From the NCBI RefSeq assembly GCF_000284295.1, contig NC_017093.1:8709467-8773466 (forward strand): 64,000 nt of DNA. Direction: 5' to 3'. The position numbers and the translations under genes were made by a program. Below the pieces are notes generated by a model. It did not search any database. It was given only the letters and a program-made list of their open reading frames with translations, and was not told where the DNA came from. The stretch is from Actinoplanes missouriensis 431. Its GTDB lineage: Bacteria > Actinomycetota > Actinomycetes > Mycobacteriales > Micromonosporaceae. Shown here one piece after another: positions 8,714 to 16,491 of this stretch. The first letter of the stretch is position 1; each line of letters opens with the position of its first letter.

Positions 8714-9927
8714 CAGCGCTCCCCGGGAGTCAGCGGAAGGGGCAGGAAGGGCACCAGGTCACCGGCATCGGCCTTGGTACCGGGACGGACCACGGCGAAA
8801 CCGTGCGCGTTGGCGAGACCCCGCAGCATCGCCGAGCCGACGTGGCCGACCGGCGTCGCGGTGCGGCCGGTCGGATCGAGCGCCGCGAGCGCCAGGTGCG
8901 TGAAGTTTCCGCGGCCGGGCACGGCAGCGCCCGCCTCGACCGACGGCAGCGGCGGCATCGGACGGCCACGGAGGCCGGCCAGCAGCGGCGCGACGAGCGT
9001 GACCAGGGCGATCACCGCGGACTGCGGGTTGCCGGGGAGGCCGGCGATGAATTTCGGACGGCCGTCGGCACCGGTCACCCGGGCCAGCAGCATCGGGAAC
9101 CCGGGGCGGACCGCCACCGTGTTCACCACGTAGTCCGCGCCGAGCTCGGCCAGCGCGGGGTGCAGGTGGTCGACCGGGCCGTGCATGGTGCCGCCGGTCG
9201 TGCAGACCAGGTCGGCCTCCTCGAGGCCGGTGCGGATCGCGTCGAGGTGGGCGGCGAGGGTGTCCTTGACCGGACCTGTCACGCCGATCGGCGTCGCGCC
9301 GTAACGCCGCAGCCAGCCGGGCACCTGCGGGCCGAGCGAGTCGCGGACCCGGCCGGCGCCGGGCGTGCCCTCGGTCAGCAGCTCGTCGCCGAAGACCAGC
9401 AGCGCGGCGCGCGGCTCGGCCCAGACCGTCAGCTCCGCATAGCCGCAGGTGGCGGCGACACCGATGACGGCGGGGTCGACGGGGGTGCCGGCCGGCAGCA
9501 ACTCCTCGCCGAGGTGCGCCTCCTCGCCCGGCAGTCGCCAGTCGGGGATCGGTCGCGGCTCACCGCTGACCAGTCCCTCGTCGCTCGTCGCGGAGTCCTC
9601 GACACGGATCAGCGCGGTCGCTCCGGCGGGGACCATCGCCCCGGTGGCGATCTCGACGCACGCGCCGTCGGCACTCAGCGGCTGCGGGGTGCCACCCGCC
9701 AGCACCCGGCCCTCCGGGCGCCACGGCCCGGCGCCGCGAACCGCCCAGCCGTCGATGCTCGACGTGGGGAACGCCGGCAGGTCGGTGAGGGCGCGCAGCG
9801 GCTCCGCGAGGGTCCGGCCGTCGGCGTCGGCGAGCGCAACCGTCTCCGTGCGGCCGGCCACGGCGGCACCCGCCGCATAGGCCAGGGCACGTGCCTGTTC
9901 CCAATCCACGGGGGTCGTCTCGGTCAC
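8713..9927 (-). CDS. moeA: Molybdopterin molybdenumtransferase MoeA
   Basis: 404 residues, the usual length. Visible: DLPAFPTSSIDGWAVRG (family substrate-loop region), EIATGAMVPAGATALIRVED, then the MoCF-binding domain with TTGGTMHGPVDH, and PGNPQSAVIALVTLVAPLL, followed by the C-terminal beta domain. It inserts molybdate into adenylylated molybdopterin. The start is GTG at 9927, 16 bases after the moaB stop; the stop overlaps moaE. Both junctions imply translational coupling. Confidence 0.95.
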   Translation of the reverse strand: MTETTPVDWEQARALAYAAGAAVAGRTETVALADADGRTLAEPLRALTDLPAFPTSSIDGWAVRGAGPWRPEGRVLAGGTPQPLSADGACVEIATGAMVPAGATALIRVEDSATSDEGLVSGEPRPIPDWRLPGEEAHLGEELLPAGTPVDPAVIGVAATCGYAELTVWAEPRAALLVFGDELLTEGTPGAGRVRDSLGPQVPGWLRRYGATPIGVTGPVKDTLAAHLDAIRTGLEEADLVCTTGGTMHGPVDHLHPALAELGADYVVNTVAVRPGFPMLLARVTGADGRPKFIAGLPGNPQSAVIALVTLVAPLLAGLRGRPMPPLPSVEAGAAVPGRGNFTHLALAALDPTGRTATPVGHVGSAMLRGLANAHGFAVVRPGTKADAGDLVPFLPLPLTPGER

Positions 9928-9943
9928 CCGCAGAGCCTATCCG

Positions 9944-10411
9944 TCAATGGTCGCCGCCGCGGATCTGGTCGACGGTGTGCTTCAGGATCGGGCCGAGCAC
10001 GGCCAGCCCGTCCTTCGCCCCGCCGGTCGACCCGGGCAGGTTGACGATGAGCGTGCGGCCGGCCACGCCGGCCAGGCCGCGGGAGAGGGCGGCCGCGGGG
10101 ACACGGTCCCGGCTGTACGCGCGGATCGCCTCGGCGATGCCGGGGATCTCGAAGTCGAGCAGCCCGCGGGTCGCCTCCGGGGTGCGGTCGGTCGGGGTCA
10201 CCCCGGTGCCGCCGCTGGTCAGCACCACGTCGACGCCGTCGGTCACCGCTTCGCGCAGCGCCTGCGTCACCGGATCGCCGTCCGGCACCACGACCGGATC
10301 GCCGACCTCACAGCCGAGCTCGCGCAGACCGGCCACCAGGCGCGGGCCGCTGGTGTCCGCGTAGACGCCGGCCGACGCCCGGTTGGAGGCGACGATCACG
10401 CGGGCTCTCAC
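9944..10411 (-). CDS. moaB: Molybdopterin adenylyltransferase-type protein MoaB/MogA
   Basis: 155 residues. The start is a GTG (VRARVIVASNRASAG) overlapping the moaC stop by GTGA, a typical coupled start; longer in-frame starts lie inside moaC and are rejected. The MoCF fold is shown by the TSGGTGVTPTDRTPEAT motif (the molybdopterin-binding loop) and by NLPGSTGGAKDGL near the end. It is predicted to adenylylate molybdopterin before MoeA acts. Whether it should be called MoaB or MogA cannot be settled from sequence alone. Confidence 0.93.
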   Translation of the reverse strand: MRARVIVASNRASAGVYADTSGPRLVAGLRELGCEVGDPVVVPDGDPVTQALREAVTDGVDVVLTSGGTGVTPTDRTPEATRGLLDFEIPGIAEAIRAYSRDRVPAAALSRGLAGVAGRTLIVNLPGSTGGAKDGLAVLGPILKHTVDQIRGGDH

Positions 10412-10887
10412 GGGCGCTCCCACAGGCCGGTCTTTCCGCCCTCCTTGCGCAGCACCCGCACCTCGTCGAGGCTGGCGGCCGGGTCCACCGCCTTGATCAT
10501 GTCGATCATCGCGAGGCCCGCGGTGGCGACAGCGGTGAGAGCCTCCATCTCGACGCCGGTCCGGTCGGCGGTCTTGGTGGTCACCAGGATCTCCACTGTG
10601 GTGTCCGTGGGGGTCAACTCCACGGTGACACCGTGCAGCCCGATCGGGTGACACAGCGGGATCAGATCCGGGGTCCGCTTGGCGCCCATGATGCCGGCGA
10701 GGCGGGCCACCGCGAGCGCGTCACCCTTCGGCAGGCCGTCCCGTCGGAGCAGGTCGATCACCTCGGCGGTGGTGCGAACCCGGCCGGCGGCGACGGCTCG
10801 GCGGGCGCTGACGTCCTTGGCCGACACGTCGACCATCCGCGCCGCACCTGTCTCGTCGACGTGGGTGAGCTGGAATTCCTGGGGCAT
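10408..10887 (-). CDS. moaC: Cyclic pyranopterin monophosphate synthase MoaC
   Basis: 159 residues. It has the MoaC hallmarks: THVDETGAARMVDVSAK at the N-terminus, GIMGAKRTPDLIPLCHP, VEMEALTAVATAGLAMIDMIK (MoaC active-site region) and LRKEGGKTG. MoaC acts after MoaA to form cyclic pyranopterin monophosphate from the GTP-derived intermediate. First gene of the four-gene Moco operon; MoaA is not nearby and must be encoded elsewhere. Confidence 0.95.
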   Translation of the reverse strand: MPQEFQLTHVDETGAARMVDVSAKDVSARRAVAAGRVRTTAEVIDLLRRDGLPKGDALAVARLAGIMGAKRTPDLIPLCHPIGLHGVTVELTPTDTTVEILVTTKTADRTGVEMEALTAVATAGLAMIDMIKAVDPAASLDEVRVLRKEGGKTGLWERP

Positions 10888-11233
10888 ACCGGGAGCTTAT
10901 AGAGCGCCGGCGGCTGTGACGTTCGCATCACCGCTGTATTGGCTTCACACTTTGTCCATAACGGGAGGTCATGCTTCCGCCACTGGTCAGACAGTCCCGG
11001 CACCGGACGAAAATGAAACCCGGAATGCGATTCTCATTGCATTGAGTTGCCATTCCAAAACTGTCGGTGACGAAGCGTCGTCCTATTCTCGCATTCTGCG
11101 CATACTGACACGATCCACTTGAAACCGACATGACCGAGTCCCTAAGTTCTCTCGTGTCGCGACAAGACAAGTGCCAGATCCCCGTCACCGGGACACGTTT
11201 CCGGCGGCGCCCGCCCAGAATGAGGAGAAAGCC
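10888..11233. other. Intergenic region between the divergent moaC operon and the c-di-GMP gene
   Basis: 346 bases, visibly richer in A/T than the surroundings around 10920-11120. It should contain the outward promoters for the moaC operon and for the GGDEF-EAL transcript, but no -35/-10 pair stands out. No open frame with normal codon use is seen before the leader at 11234. Confidence 0.5.
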
Positions 11234-11260
11234 ATGCGCGGCAGCAACGACTGGAGCTGA
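11234..11260 (+). CDS. Putative 8-residue leader peptide (MRGSNDWS)
   Basis: An ATG preceded by a strong ribosome site (ATGAGGAGAAAGCC) opens an 8-codon frame ending in TGA at 11258-11260. It lies 80 bases before the GGDEF-EAL start. The same frame reopens after the stop to the next small ORF. The good ribosome site with a very short frame suggests a regulatory leader, which is inference. Confidence 0.4.
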   Translation: MRGSNDWS

Positions 11261-11266
11261 AGACAG

Positions 11267-11344
11267 GTGCGCGAAAAGGCGTACAGAAATAGCCTGGGAG
11301 CCTGGAGCGACGAGAAGCTCACGCTCGGCTACGAGGCGACATGA
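11267..11344 (+). CDS. Putative 25-residue small ORF coupled to the GGDEF-EAL gene
   Basis: GTG at 11267 opens 25 codons (V-REKAYRNSLGAWSDEKL-...) ending in TGA at 11342-11344, which overlaps the ATG of the downstream gene as ATGA. It is in the same frame as the leader peptide, separated by its stop plus two codons. Translational coupling is suggested by the overlap. Reading through the upstream TGA would give a 36-residue product, but no evidence favours that. Confidence 0.35.
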   Translation: MREKAYRNSLGAWSDEKLTLGYEAT

Positions 11345-13860
11345 CTGAGACCAGCACCAACGACGACGTGACCGATCGGCAGCTCCGGCTGCTCATCGGT
11401 CTCGTCGTCGTTGGTGCGTCGATCGCGACGATCGGCTGGGTGCTGTTCCTTCTGCGCAACCCGCAGCCGTTTCCGCCGATCTGGGCGCCGGCCCTGCTCA
11501 GCATCGCGGTGGTGGCGGCCAACCGGCTCAAGGTATCGGTCCGCATCCGGTCCAGTCTGGACGGTACGACCTGGGGCGAGGTCCCGGTCCTGGTCGGCTT
11601 GATCCTGCTCCCGGCGCCATGGGTGGTCCTCTGCTCGGTCGCCGGAGTCACCGCTCTCAAGATCTTCGCCCGTCAGGGCAGCCGGAAAACGATCTTCGCG
11701 GCCGCCAAGGAGGCGCTCACCGCCAGCGCGGCCGGGCTCGTGTTCCTCGCCTGTGGAGTGACACCGAGCCTGCTCCACCCGTCCTTCGCGCCGCTGGCCA
11801 TCGTGCTGGCGCTCACCGCGTTCACCCTGGTCGACAACGTGGTCTTCGTGCCGGTGATGGCGGCGAACACCCGGACCAGCCTCAAACGGGCGGCGCTCAC
11901 CAACAGCAAGCGCAAGATCCTCGGCTTCCTCGGTCAGCTCGCCGCCACCCTTCTCGTGGCCGGGCTGCTCGCCGCCGAGGCGAACATGCTGCTCCTGCTG
12001 GTCGTCCCGCTCGTTGTGGCTTGCATGCACCTCTGGCAGTCCCGCAGTGCCCGCACCCGCGAGGAGCGGGAGTCGTGGCAGCGTCTGGCGAAAGCCACCG
12101 ACGAGCTGAACGCGGTCGACCTCACCCAGGTCCTGCATGCGGCGACGACCCGCGCGGCGCAGATCTTCTCGGCGGCCGAGGCCACCATCGACGTGACGGC
12201 CGGAGGCGCCGGCCGAACCGTCCGGGCCACCGAGTCCGGCGTGCTCACCGACGGCCCGCTGGTTCCCGCCCCGGTGCAGCGGGACGAGGAACGGGTCGAC
12301 CTGGTCGCCCACGACGGCGGTGTCCGGGTCGGCATCCTGCGTCTCGGGTTCGGCGGCGCGGTCCGGCTCACCGAGGTCGAGCAGTACAAACTGCGCACTT
12401 TCGCGTCGGCCGTGTGCACCGCGATCCGCAACGCCCAGGCGTACGCGGAGCTCGCCCGGATCGCCGCCGAGAACGAGCACGCCGCCACCCACGACCCGCT
12501 CACCGGCCTGGCCAACCGCCGCCGGCTGTACGAGCACGCCGGCGGCCTCTACCAGAGCACCGCCCAGTCCGGGCTGTTCGCGCTGCTGCTGATCGACCTG
12601 AACCACTTCAAGGAGGTCAACGACACGCTCGGGCACGCCGCCGGCGACGACGTCCTTCGCGAGGTGGCCGGGCGGCTCAGCGCGGCGGCCGTCCCCGGGG
12701 ATCTGGTGGCCCGGCTCGGCGGCGACGAGTTCGCGGTGCTGATGAGCGGGCTGCCCACGCCGGCGCTCGCCACCCACCGCGCCACCACGATGCTCAGCGC
12801 CCTCGACGCGAGCATCGAGGTGGAGGGCATGCAGATCACCGTGGACGCGGCCGGTGGCATCGCGCTCGCGGCCGGCAGCGGCGGTGTCGAGGAGCTCATG
12901 CGCCGGGCCGACATCGCGATGTACCAGGCGAAACGCACGGGCGAGCCAACCGCGATCTACGTGCACGCGCGGGACACCGCCGATCTGGAGCGGCTCATGC
13001 TCACCGGCGACCTGCGCCGGGCGGTGGCCGAGCACGAGTTCACCGTGGAGTTCCAGCCGATCGTCGACCTGGGCAGCGGCGAGGTCGTCTCCGCCGAGGC
13101 GCTGGCCCGCTGGCGGCACCCGGCCCAGGGCAGCCTCACCCCGGTGCAGTTCCTGGAGACGGTGGAACGCTCCGGGCAGCTGCCCGCGTTCGCCGACGCC
13201 GTGCTGGAACAGTCGCTGATCGCCCTGCAGAGCTGGCGGGAAGCCGGATTCGACCTGCCGGTCGCGGTCAACGTGTCGCCGCGCAGCCTGCTCGACCCGA
13301 AATTCCCGAGCGCCGTGCTGGCCCGGCTCACCCGGCACGAGATACCGCCGGACCAGCTCACCCTGGAGCTCACCGAGACCCTGACGATCAGCCAGCTCGA
13401 CGTGGTGGAACGCGCCCTGGCCGAGCTGCGCGACGCCGGTGTCCGGCTCGCGATCGACGACTTCGGCACCGGGATCTCCTCGCTCTCCGTGCTCTCCCGC
13501 ATCCCGGTGCACCAACTGAAGATCGACAGCGCGTTCGTCGCGGCGGTGGAGACGTCGGCCGAGGCGGCCGCGGTCATCCGGACCACCGTCGACCTGGCGC
13601 GGAACCTGCATCTCACGGTCGTGGCCGAGGGCGTGGAGAGCGAGCCGCAGCGGCGGGCGTTGTGGGAGCTGGGCTGTCTCGCCGGGCAGGGTCATCTGTT
13701 CGCCCGGCCGTACTCGGCGGCGCGGTTCCTCGCCGCGCTGCAACGCGGGTCGGGTGGGCGGCCCGGTGTGCTGGCGGCAGCGCTGCACGACGCCGGGGCG
13801 GTGGTGCGGATGCCGGTGCGCCGCAGTGGGAGATCGTCTCTGCCACACTTGCCCGCGTGA
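11341..13860 (+). CDS. Membrane GGDEF-EAL protein (c-di-GMP synthesis/hydrolysis)
   Basis: 839 residues. About six transmembrane helices fill residues 15-230; a GAF-like stretch (about 255-365) follows. A GGDEF domain begins at THDPLTGLANRRRL, with an intact RLGGDEFAVL near residue 458. A complete EAL domain has AEALARWRHP near 585, NVSPRS, ELTETL, IDDFGTGISSL and LKID. All main metal and catalytic residues of both domains are present, so either or both activities are possible. In actinomycetes c-di-GMP acts through BldD and related regulators of development. Its ATG overlaps a small upstream ORF and its stop overlaps the next gene. Confidence 0.92.
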   Translation: MTETSTNDDVTDRQLRLLIGLVVVGASIATIGWVLFLLRNPQPFPPIWAPALLSIAVVAANRLKVSVRIRSSLDGTTWGEVPVLVGLILLPAPWVVLCSVAGVTALKIFARQGSRKTIFAAAKEALTASAAGLVFLACGVTPSLLHPSFAPLAIVLALTAFTLVDNVVFVPVMAANTRTSLKRAALTNSKRKILGFLGQLAATLLVAGLLAAEANMLLLLVVPLVVACMHLWQSRSARTREERESWQRLAKATDELNAVDLTQVLHAATTRAAQIFSAAEATIDVTAGGAGRTVRATESGVLTDGPLVPAPVQRDEERVDLVAHDGGVRVGILRLGFGGAVRLTEVEQYKLRTFASAVCTAIRNAQAYAELARIAAENEHAATHDPLTGLANRRRLYEHAGGLYQSTAQSGLFALLLIDLNHFKEVNDTLGHAAGDDVLREVAGRLSAAAVPGDLVARLGGDEFAVLMSGLPTPALATHRATTMLSALDASIEVEGMQITVDAAGGIALAAGSGGVEELMRRADIAMYQAKRTGEPTAIYVHARDTADLERLMLTGDLRRAVAEHEFTVEFQPIVDLGSGEVVSAEALARWRHPAQGSLTPVQFLETVERSGQLPAFADAVLEQSLIALQSWREAGFDLPVAVNVSPRSLLDPKFPSAVLARLTRHEIPPDQLTLELTETLTISQLDVVERALAELRDAGVRLAIDDFGTGISSLSVLSRIPVHQLKIDSAFVAAVETSAEAAAVIRTTVDLARNLHLTVVAEGVESEPQRRALWELGCLAGQGHLFARPYSAARFLAALQRGSGGRPGVLAAALHDAGAVVRMPVRRSGRSSLPHLPA

Positions 13861-15104
13861 CTGAGCTGCTCAGACGGGTCGATCGGGCTGCCGGGGGACT
13901 TGCTGTCGACCTGGGGCTATACGTGGTCGCGGCGGTTTTCGCGGGAATCACCGCTGTTACGTCGACATTGCTGCCGCATCGTGCCTGGGGCGCGGTGGCG
14001 GCGTGGGGCTATGCGGCCGCGGCGCTGGCGGTGCTGGTGCTGTGGCTGCTCCGGCGTCGGGATCCCGGAACTTCGGCTCGAAGTCTGATCGCCTGGATCA
14101 CCTGGGCCGCCGTCGCCGGTCTGCCGCTGATCATCCAGGCCGTGCAGCGGGCCTCCGGGCGCACCGACCGCGCCCAGGAAGAGGTGGTCGTCGTCGAGCA
14201 CATGGGTGAATCCCTGCTGCACACCGGCACGCCCTACCTGAGCCGCTCCGAGATCGCCGCGATCCCGCTCGACGAGCGTCTGCTCGGCTACCGCCCGTAC
14301 CAGCCAGGCATGTCCATTTTCGGTCTCCCGCGAGCGATCGCCGGTGATCACTGGTGGACCGACGCCCGGATCTGGTTCGCGATCACGACGGTCCTCGCTC
14401 TCGCTGCGGCCGTCACCCTTCTGCGTCCTTCCGCATCCCGGGTACGGGCGATCCAGGCCGCCACGGTCCTCCCGGTGACGGCGCTGACCCTGGCGACCGG
14501 AGGCGACGACATTCCGGTTCTCGCCCTGTGCCTGCTCGCACTGGCGCTCGCCGCCACCGGCCGTTACGGCTGGTCCGGCGCCGCCGTGGGAGCAGCCGCC
14601 GCCTGCAAACTGTTCGCCCTGCCGGTCGTCGCCGTGCTCGCCGTCCTCGCCATCCGGAACGGCCGGTGGCGCCGGTTCCTGCCACCGGCGATCGGCCTGC
14701 CACTGATCGCCCTGCTGCCGCCGCTGCTGGTGAACCCGGACGCGCTGATCGAGAACGTGCTGCGCTTCCCGCTCGGCCACGGCCTGGTCACCAGCCCGGC
14801 GCAGTCGCCGTTCCCCGGGTACCTGATCTCGCAGTCCCTGCCCGGCGGGCGCCTCGTCGCGGCCGGCCTGCTGGTGGCCGCCGCCGCGATGATCGGTCTG
14901 CTTCTCCTGCGCAGGTCACCGCGCACGGCAGGCACCGCGGCCCTGTTCTGCGGGTGGGGTCTGCTCGCCGCGATCCTGCTGATGCCGACGACCCGTTTCG
15001 GGTACCTGCTGTACCCCGCCGCTCTGCTGCTCTGGGCCCCGGCGCTCAGGAAGGACACAGCTACAACGGCCCCACGGAATGACACGGCCTTGTACCGTCA
15101 ATGA
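13857..15104 (+). CDS. GT-C/GT87-like multi-pass membrane protein
   Basis: 415 residues from GTG 13857, whose GTGA overlaps the stop of the GGDEF-EAL gene. About ten hydrophobic helices with an external loop after the second or third (residues ~85-135, containing GRTDRAQEEVVVVEHMGESLLHTGTP split over the loop) and GAAAACKLFALPVV typical of GT87-type mannosyltransferases. The coupled arrangement suggests it is made with the c-di-GMP protein. Substrate unknown; exact sugar transferase activity is inferred from family look only. Confidence 0.72.
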   Translation: MTELLRRVDRAAGGLAVDLGLYVVAAVFAGITAVTSTLLPHRAWGAVAAWGYAAAALAVLVLWLLRRRDPGTSARSLIAWITWAAVAGLPLIIQAVQRASGRTDRAQEEVVVVEHMGESLLHTGTPYLSRSEIAAIPLDERLLGYRPYQPGMSIFGLPRAIAGDHWWTDARIWFAITTVLALAAAVTLLRPSASRVRAIQAATVLPVTALTLATGGDDIPVLALCLLALALAATGRYGWSGAAVGAAAACKLFALPVVAVLAVLAIRNGRWRRFLPPAIGLPLIALLPPLLVNPDALIENVLRFPLGHGLVTSPAQSPFPGYLISQSLPGGRLVAAGLLVAAAAMIGLLLLRRSPRTAGTAALFCGWGLLAAILLMPTTRFGYLLYPAALLLWAPALRKDTATTAPRNDTALYRQ

Positions 15105-15105
15105 A

Positions 15106-15486
15106 ATGATGACCTGTCCCAAGTGTCATGGCGAGATGCGGGTCTACGAGCGCAGCGGCGTGACGATCGACCAGTGCACCGAGTGCCGCGGGATCTTCCT
15201 GGACCGCGGTGAGCTGGAGAAGCTCTTCGCCGCCGAGCAGTCGTACAACACCCGCCCGGGCGCTCCGGGGCAAGTTCCGCCCCCGCCCGCTCCGCACCAG
15301 ACCCACCAGCCCGGTTACCCGCCGCCTCCGCCGCCCCCGCCGGCCTACGGCGCCCCGGCCGGCTACCCGCCGCCGGCGCCCGCCTACGGCCGCCCCGCTG
15401 CCTATGGTCACCACGGCCACTACCGGCAGCAGCAGCACCACGGGCACTACCGGCGCCGGAGCTTCCTCCACAACCTGTTCGACTGA
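15106..15486 (+). CDS. TFIIB-type zinc-ribbon protein with Pro/Tyr/His tail
   Basis: About 126 residues; starts at tandem ATGs (15106/15109). The N-terminus is a zf-TFIIB ribbon: CPKCHGEM and QCTECRGIFLDRGELEKL (two CxxC pairs). A long low-complexity tail of PPPPPAYG, GHHGHY and QQQHH type follows, ending RRRSFLHNLFD. Proteins of this type are common in actinobacteria and lack a known activity; zinc binding is the only safe prediction. It begins 1 base after the stop of the GT-C gene. Confidence 0.8.
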   Translation: MMTCPKCHGEMRVYERSGVTIDQCTECRGIFLDRGELEKLFAAEQSYNTRPGAPGQVPPPPAPHQTHQPGYPPPPPPPPAYGAPAGYPPPAPAYGRPAAYGHHGHYRQQQHHGHYRRRSFLHNLFD

Positions 15487-15497
15487 GGTTCGCCGTT

Positions 15498-15552
15498 ACA
15501 GGGCCGATCCAGCCGTGACTCCCTCCCGGGGTCGCGGCAGGGTCGGCCCTGT
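15498..15552 (+). terminator. Long hairpin after the zinc-ribbon gene
   Basis: Inverted repeat ACAGGGCCGA.CC ... GG.TCGGCCCTGT encloses a second inner pairing (GCCG-TGAC with GTCG-CGGC region). No U-tract follows. It sits 12 bases after the stop, consistent with a GC-rich intrinsic terminator. Confidence 0.55.
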
Positions 15553-16106
15553 GCCGTTCAGCCCCTGAGCCGTTCAGCCCTCCGCGCCGCTCAGCCCTCT
15601 GCGCCGTTCGGCTCTGCTCTTCGGTCTGGACCGCTGGCCCTATTGCCAGCCTGTCGCGGCGCAGCCCTCCCTGGCCCTCGGGCGCTCCAACCTCAGCCGC
15701 CGCTCGCCATCGGCGGCCCCGCCGCTTCGCCATCGGCGGGCCGCCACTCGACCCGGCCTCGTCCGCCGGCCTCGTCCGCCGGCCTCGTCCGCCGGCCTCG
15801 TCCGACGCTTGGGATGAGCGGTCTTTTCTTCTGCGCCCCAGAACCGATCGTCCACCTCGGCCGGAGCGATCACGCCCCGTCATCCGGGCGATCCCCTATC
15901 GCCGCCGATCGCCGATATCGGAATTTGGTGACGTGCTTTTGATCACTCACGGTGACCACCAAATGGAGTCGGTTCGTCACTTTAGAGCGAACTATTTCGA
16001 TAAGCCTCTCTTTTCGTGTGCGTTACGAAGTCGCTAGGAATACGCACCGTCGCTGATCTTGGGTATTGTCACGTCGCCCCCTGTCGCGGCGAGCGGAGGA
16101 ACAACC
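15553..16106. other. Non-coding, repeat-containing stretch
   Basis: About 550 bases with no credible gene. The first part has short GCCGTTCAGCCC-like repeats (15550-15620), then a 13-bp tandem repeat (15755-15806). From about 15890 to 16060 base composition becomes distinctly A/T-richer, likely the promoter region of the YbaB-like gene. Confidence 0.5.
15755..15806. repeat. 13-bp tandem repeat, four copies
   Basis: Unit GGCCTCGTCCGCC at 15755, 15768, 15781 and 15794 (the last copy has one change, GAC). It is not in a recognised gene. Confidence 0.85.
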
Positions 16107-16412
16107 GTGACTGAAACCCTGCGATCCGACCTCGAAGACGTTTACGGCCGATACGAAGAACTTCGCTCCGGAGTGGACGAGTTACAGCGCAGCATCGCCA
16201 CGATGCAGGTGAGCGCCGAGTCCCCGGACGGCGCCGTGCGCGCCACTGTGGACGCCGACGGCCGCCTCGTCGATCTGATGCTCCACCCCACGGCCTGCCG
16301 CGATTGGGACGTCAACACCCTCGCCCGGGTGATCGTGGAAACCGTGCAGAGCGCGTCCGCCGGCAAGTACGAGCAGATCGAGCACCTGGTGACCCACCAC
16401 CGCCCGGCCTGA
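16107..16412 (+). CDS. YbaB/EbfC-family nucleoid-associated-like protein
   Basis: 101 residues. GTG at 16107 is preferred over an earlier in-frame start because GGAGGA (16095-16100) lies 6 bases upstream. The sequence has an N-terminal coiled helix (DLEDVYGRYEELRSGVDELQ) and the YbaB core pattern with ESPDGAVRATVDADGRLVDLMLHP. YbaB/EbfC proteins are small dimeric DNA-binding proteins; actinobacteria have many paralogues, often near secretion or ESX genes. Convergent with dnaB. Confidence 0.75.
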   Translation: MTETLRSDLEDVYGRYEELRSGVDELQRSIATMQVSAESPDGAVRATVDADGRLVDLMLHPTACRDWDVNTLARVIVETVQSASAGKYEQIEHLVTHHRPA

Positions 16413-16491
16413 AGCGACGCCTGACCCCTGCCGTGCACGCCGGACGGGGGCCGCGGCCGACGCCGCGACCCGGCGCGCACGGGCTCGGACC

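Noticed and set aside
11619..13856. Long second frame inside the GGDEF-EAL gene
   Set aside because: It is an Arg/Pro-rich shadow; the real protein in this frame begins at GTG 13857 with a clear overlap.
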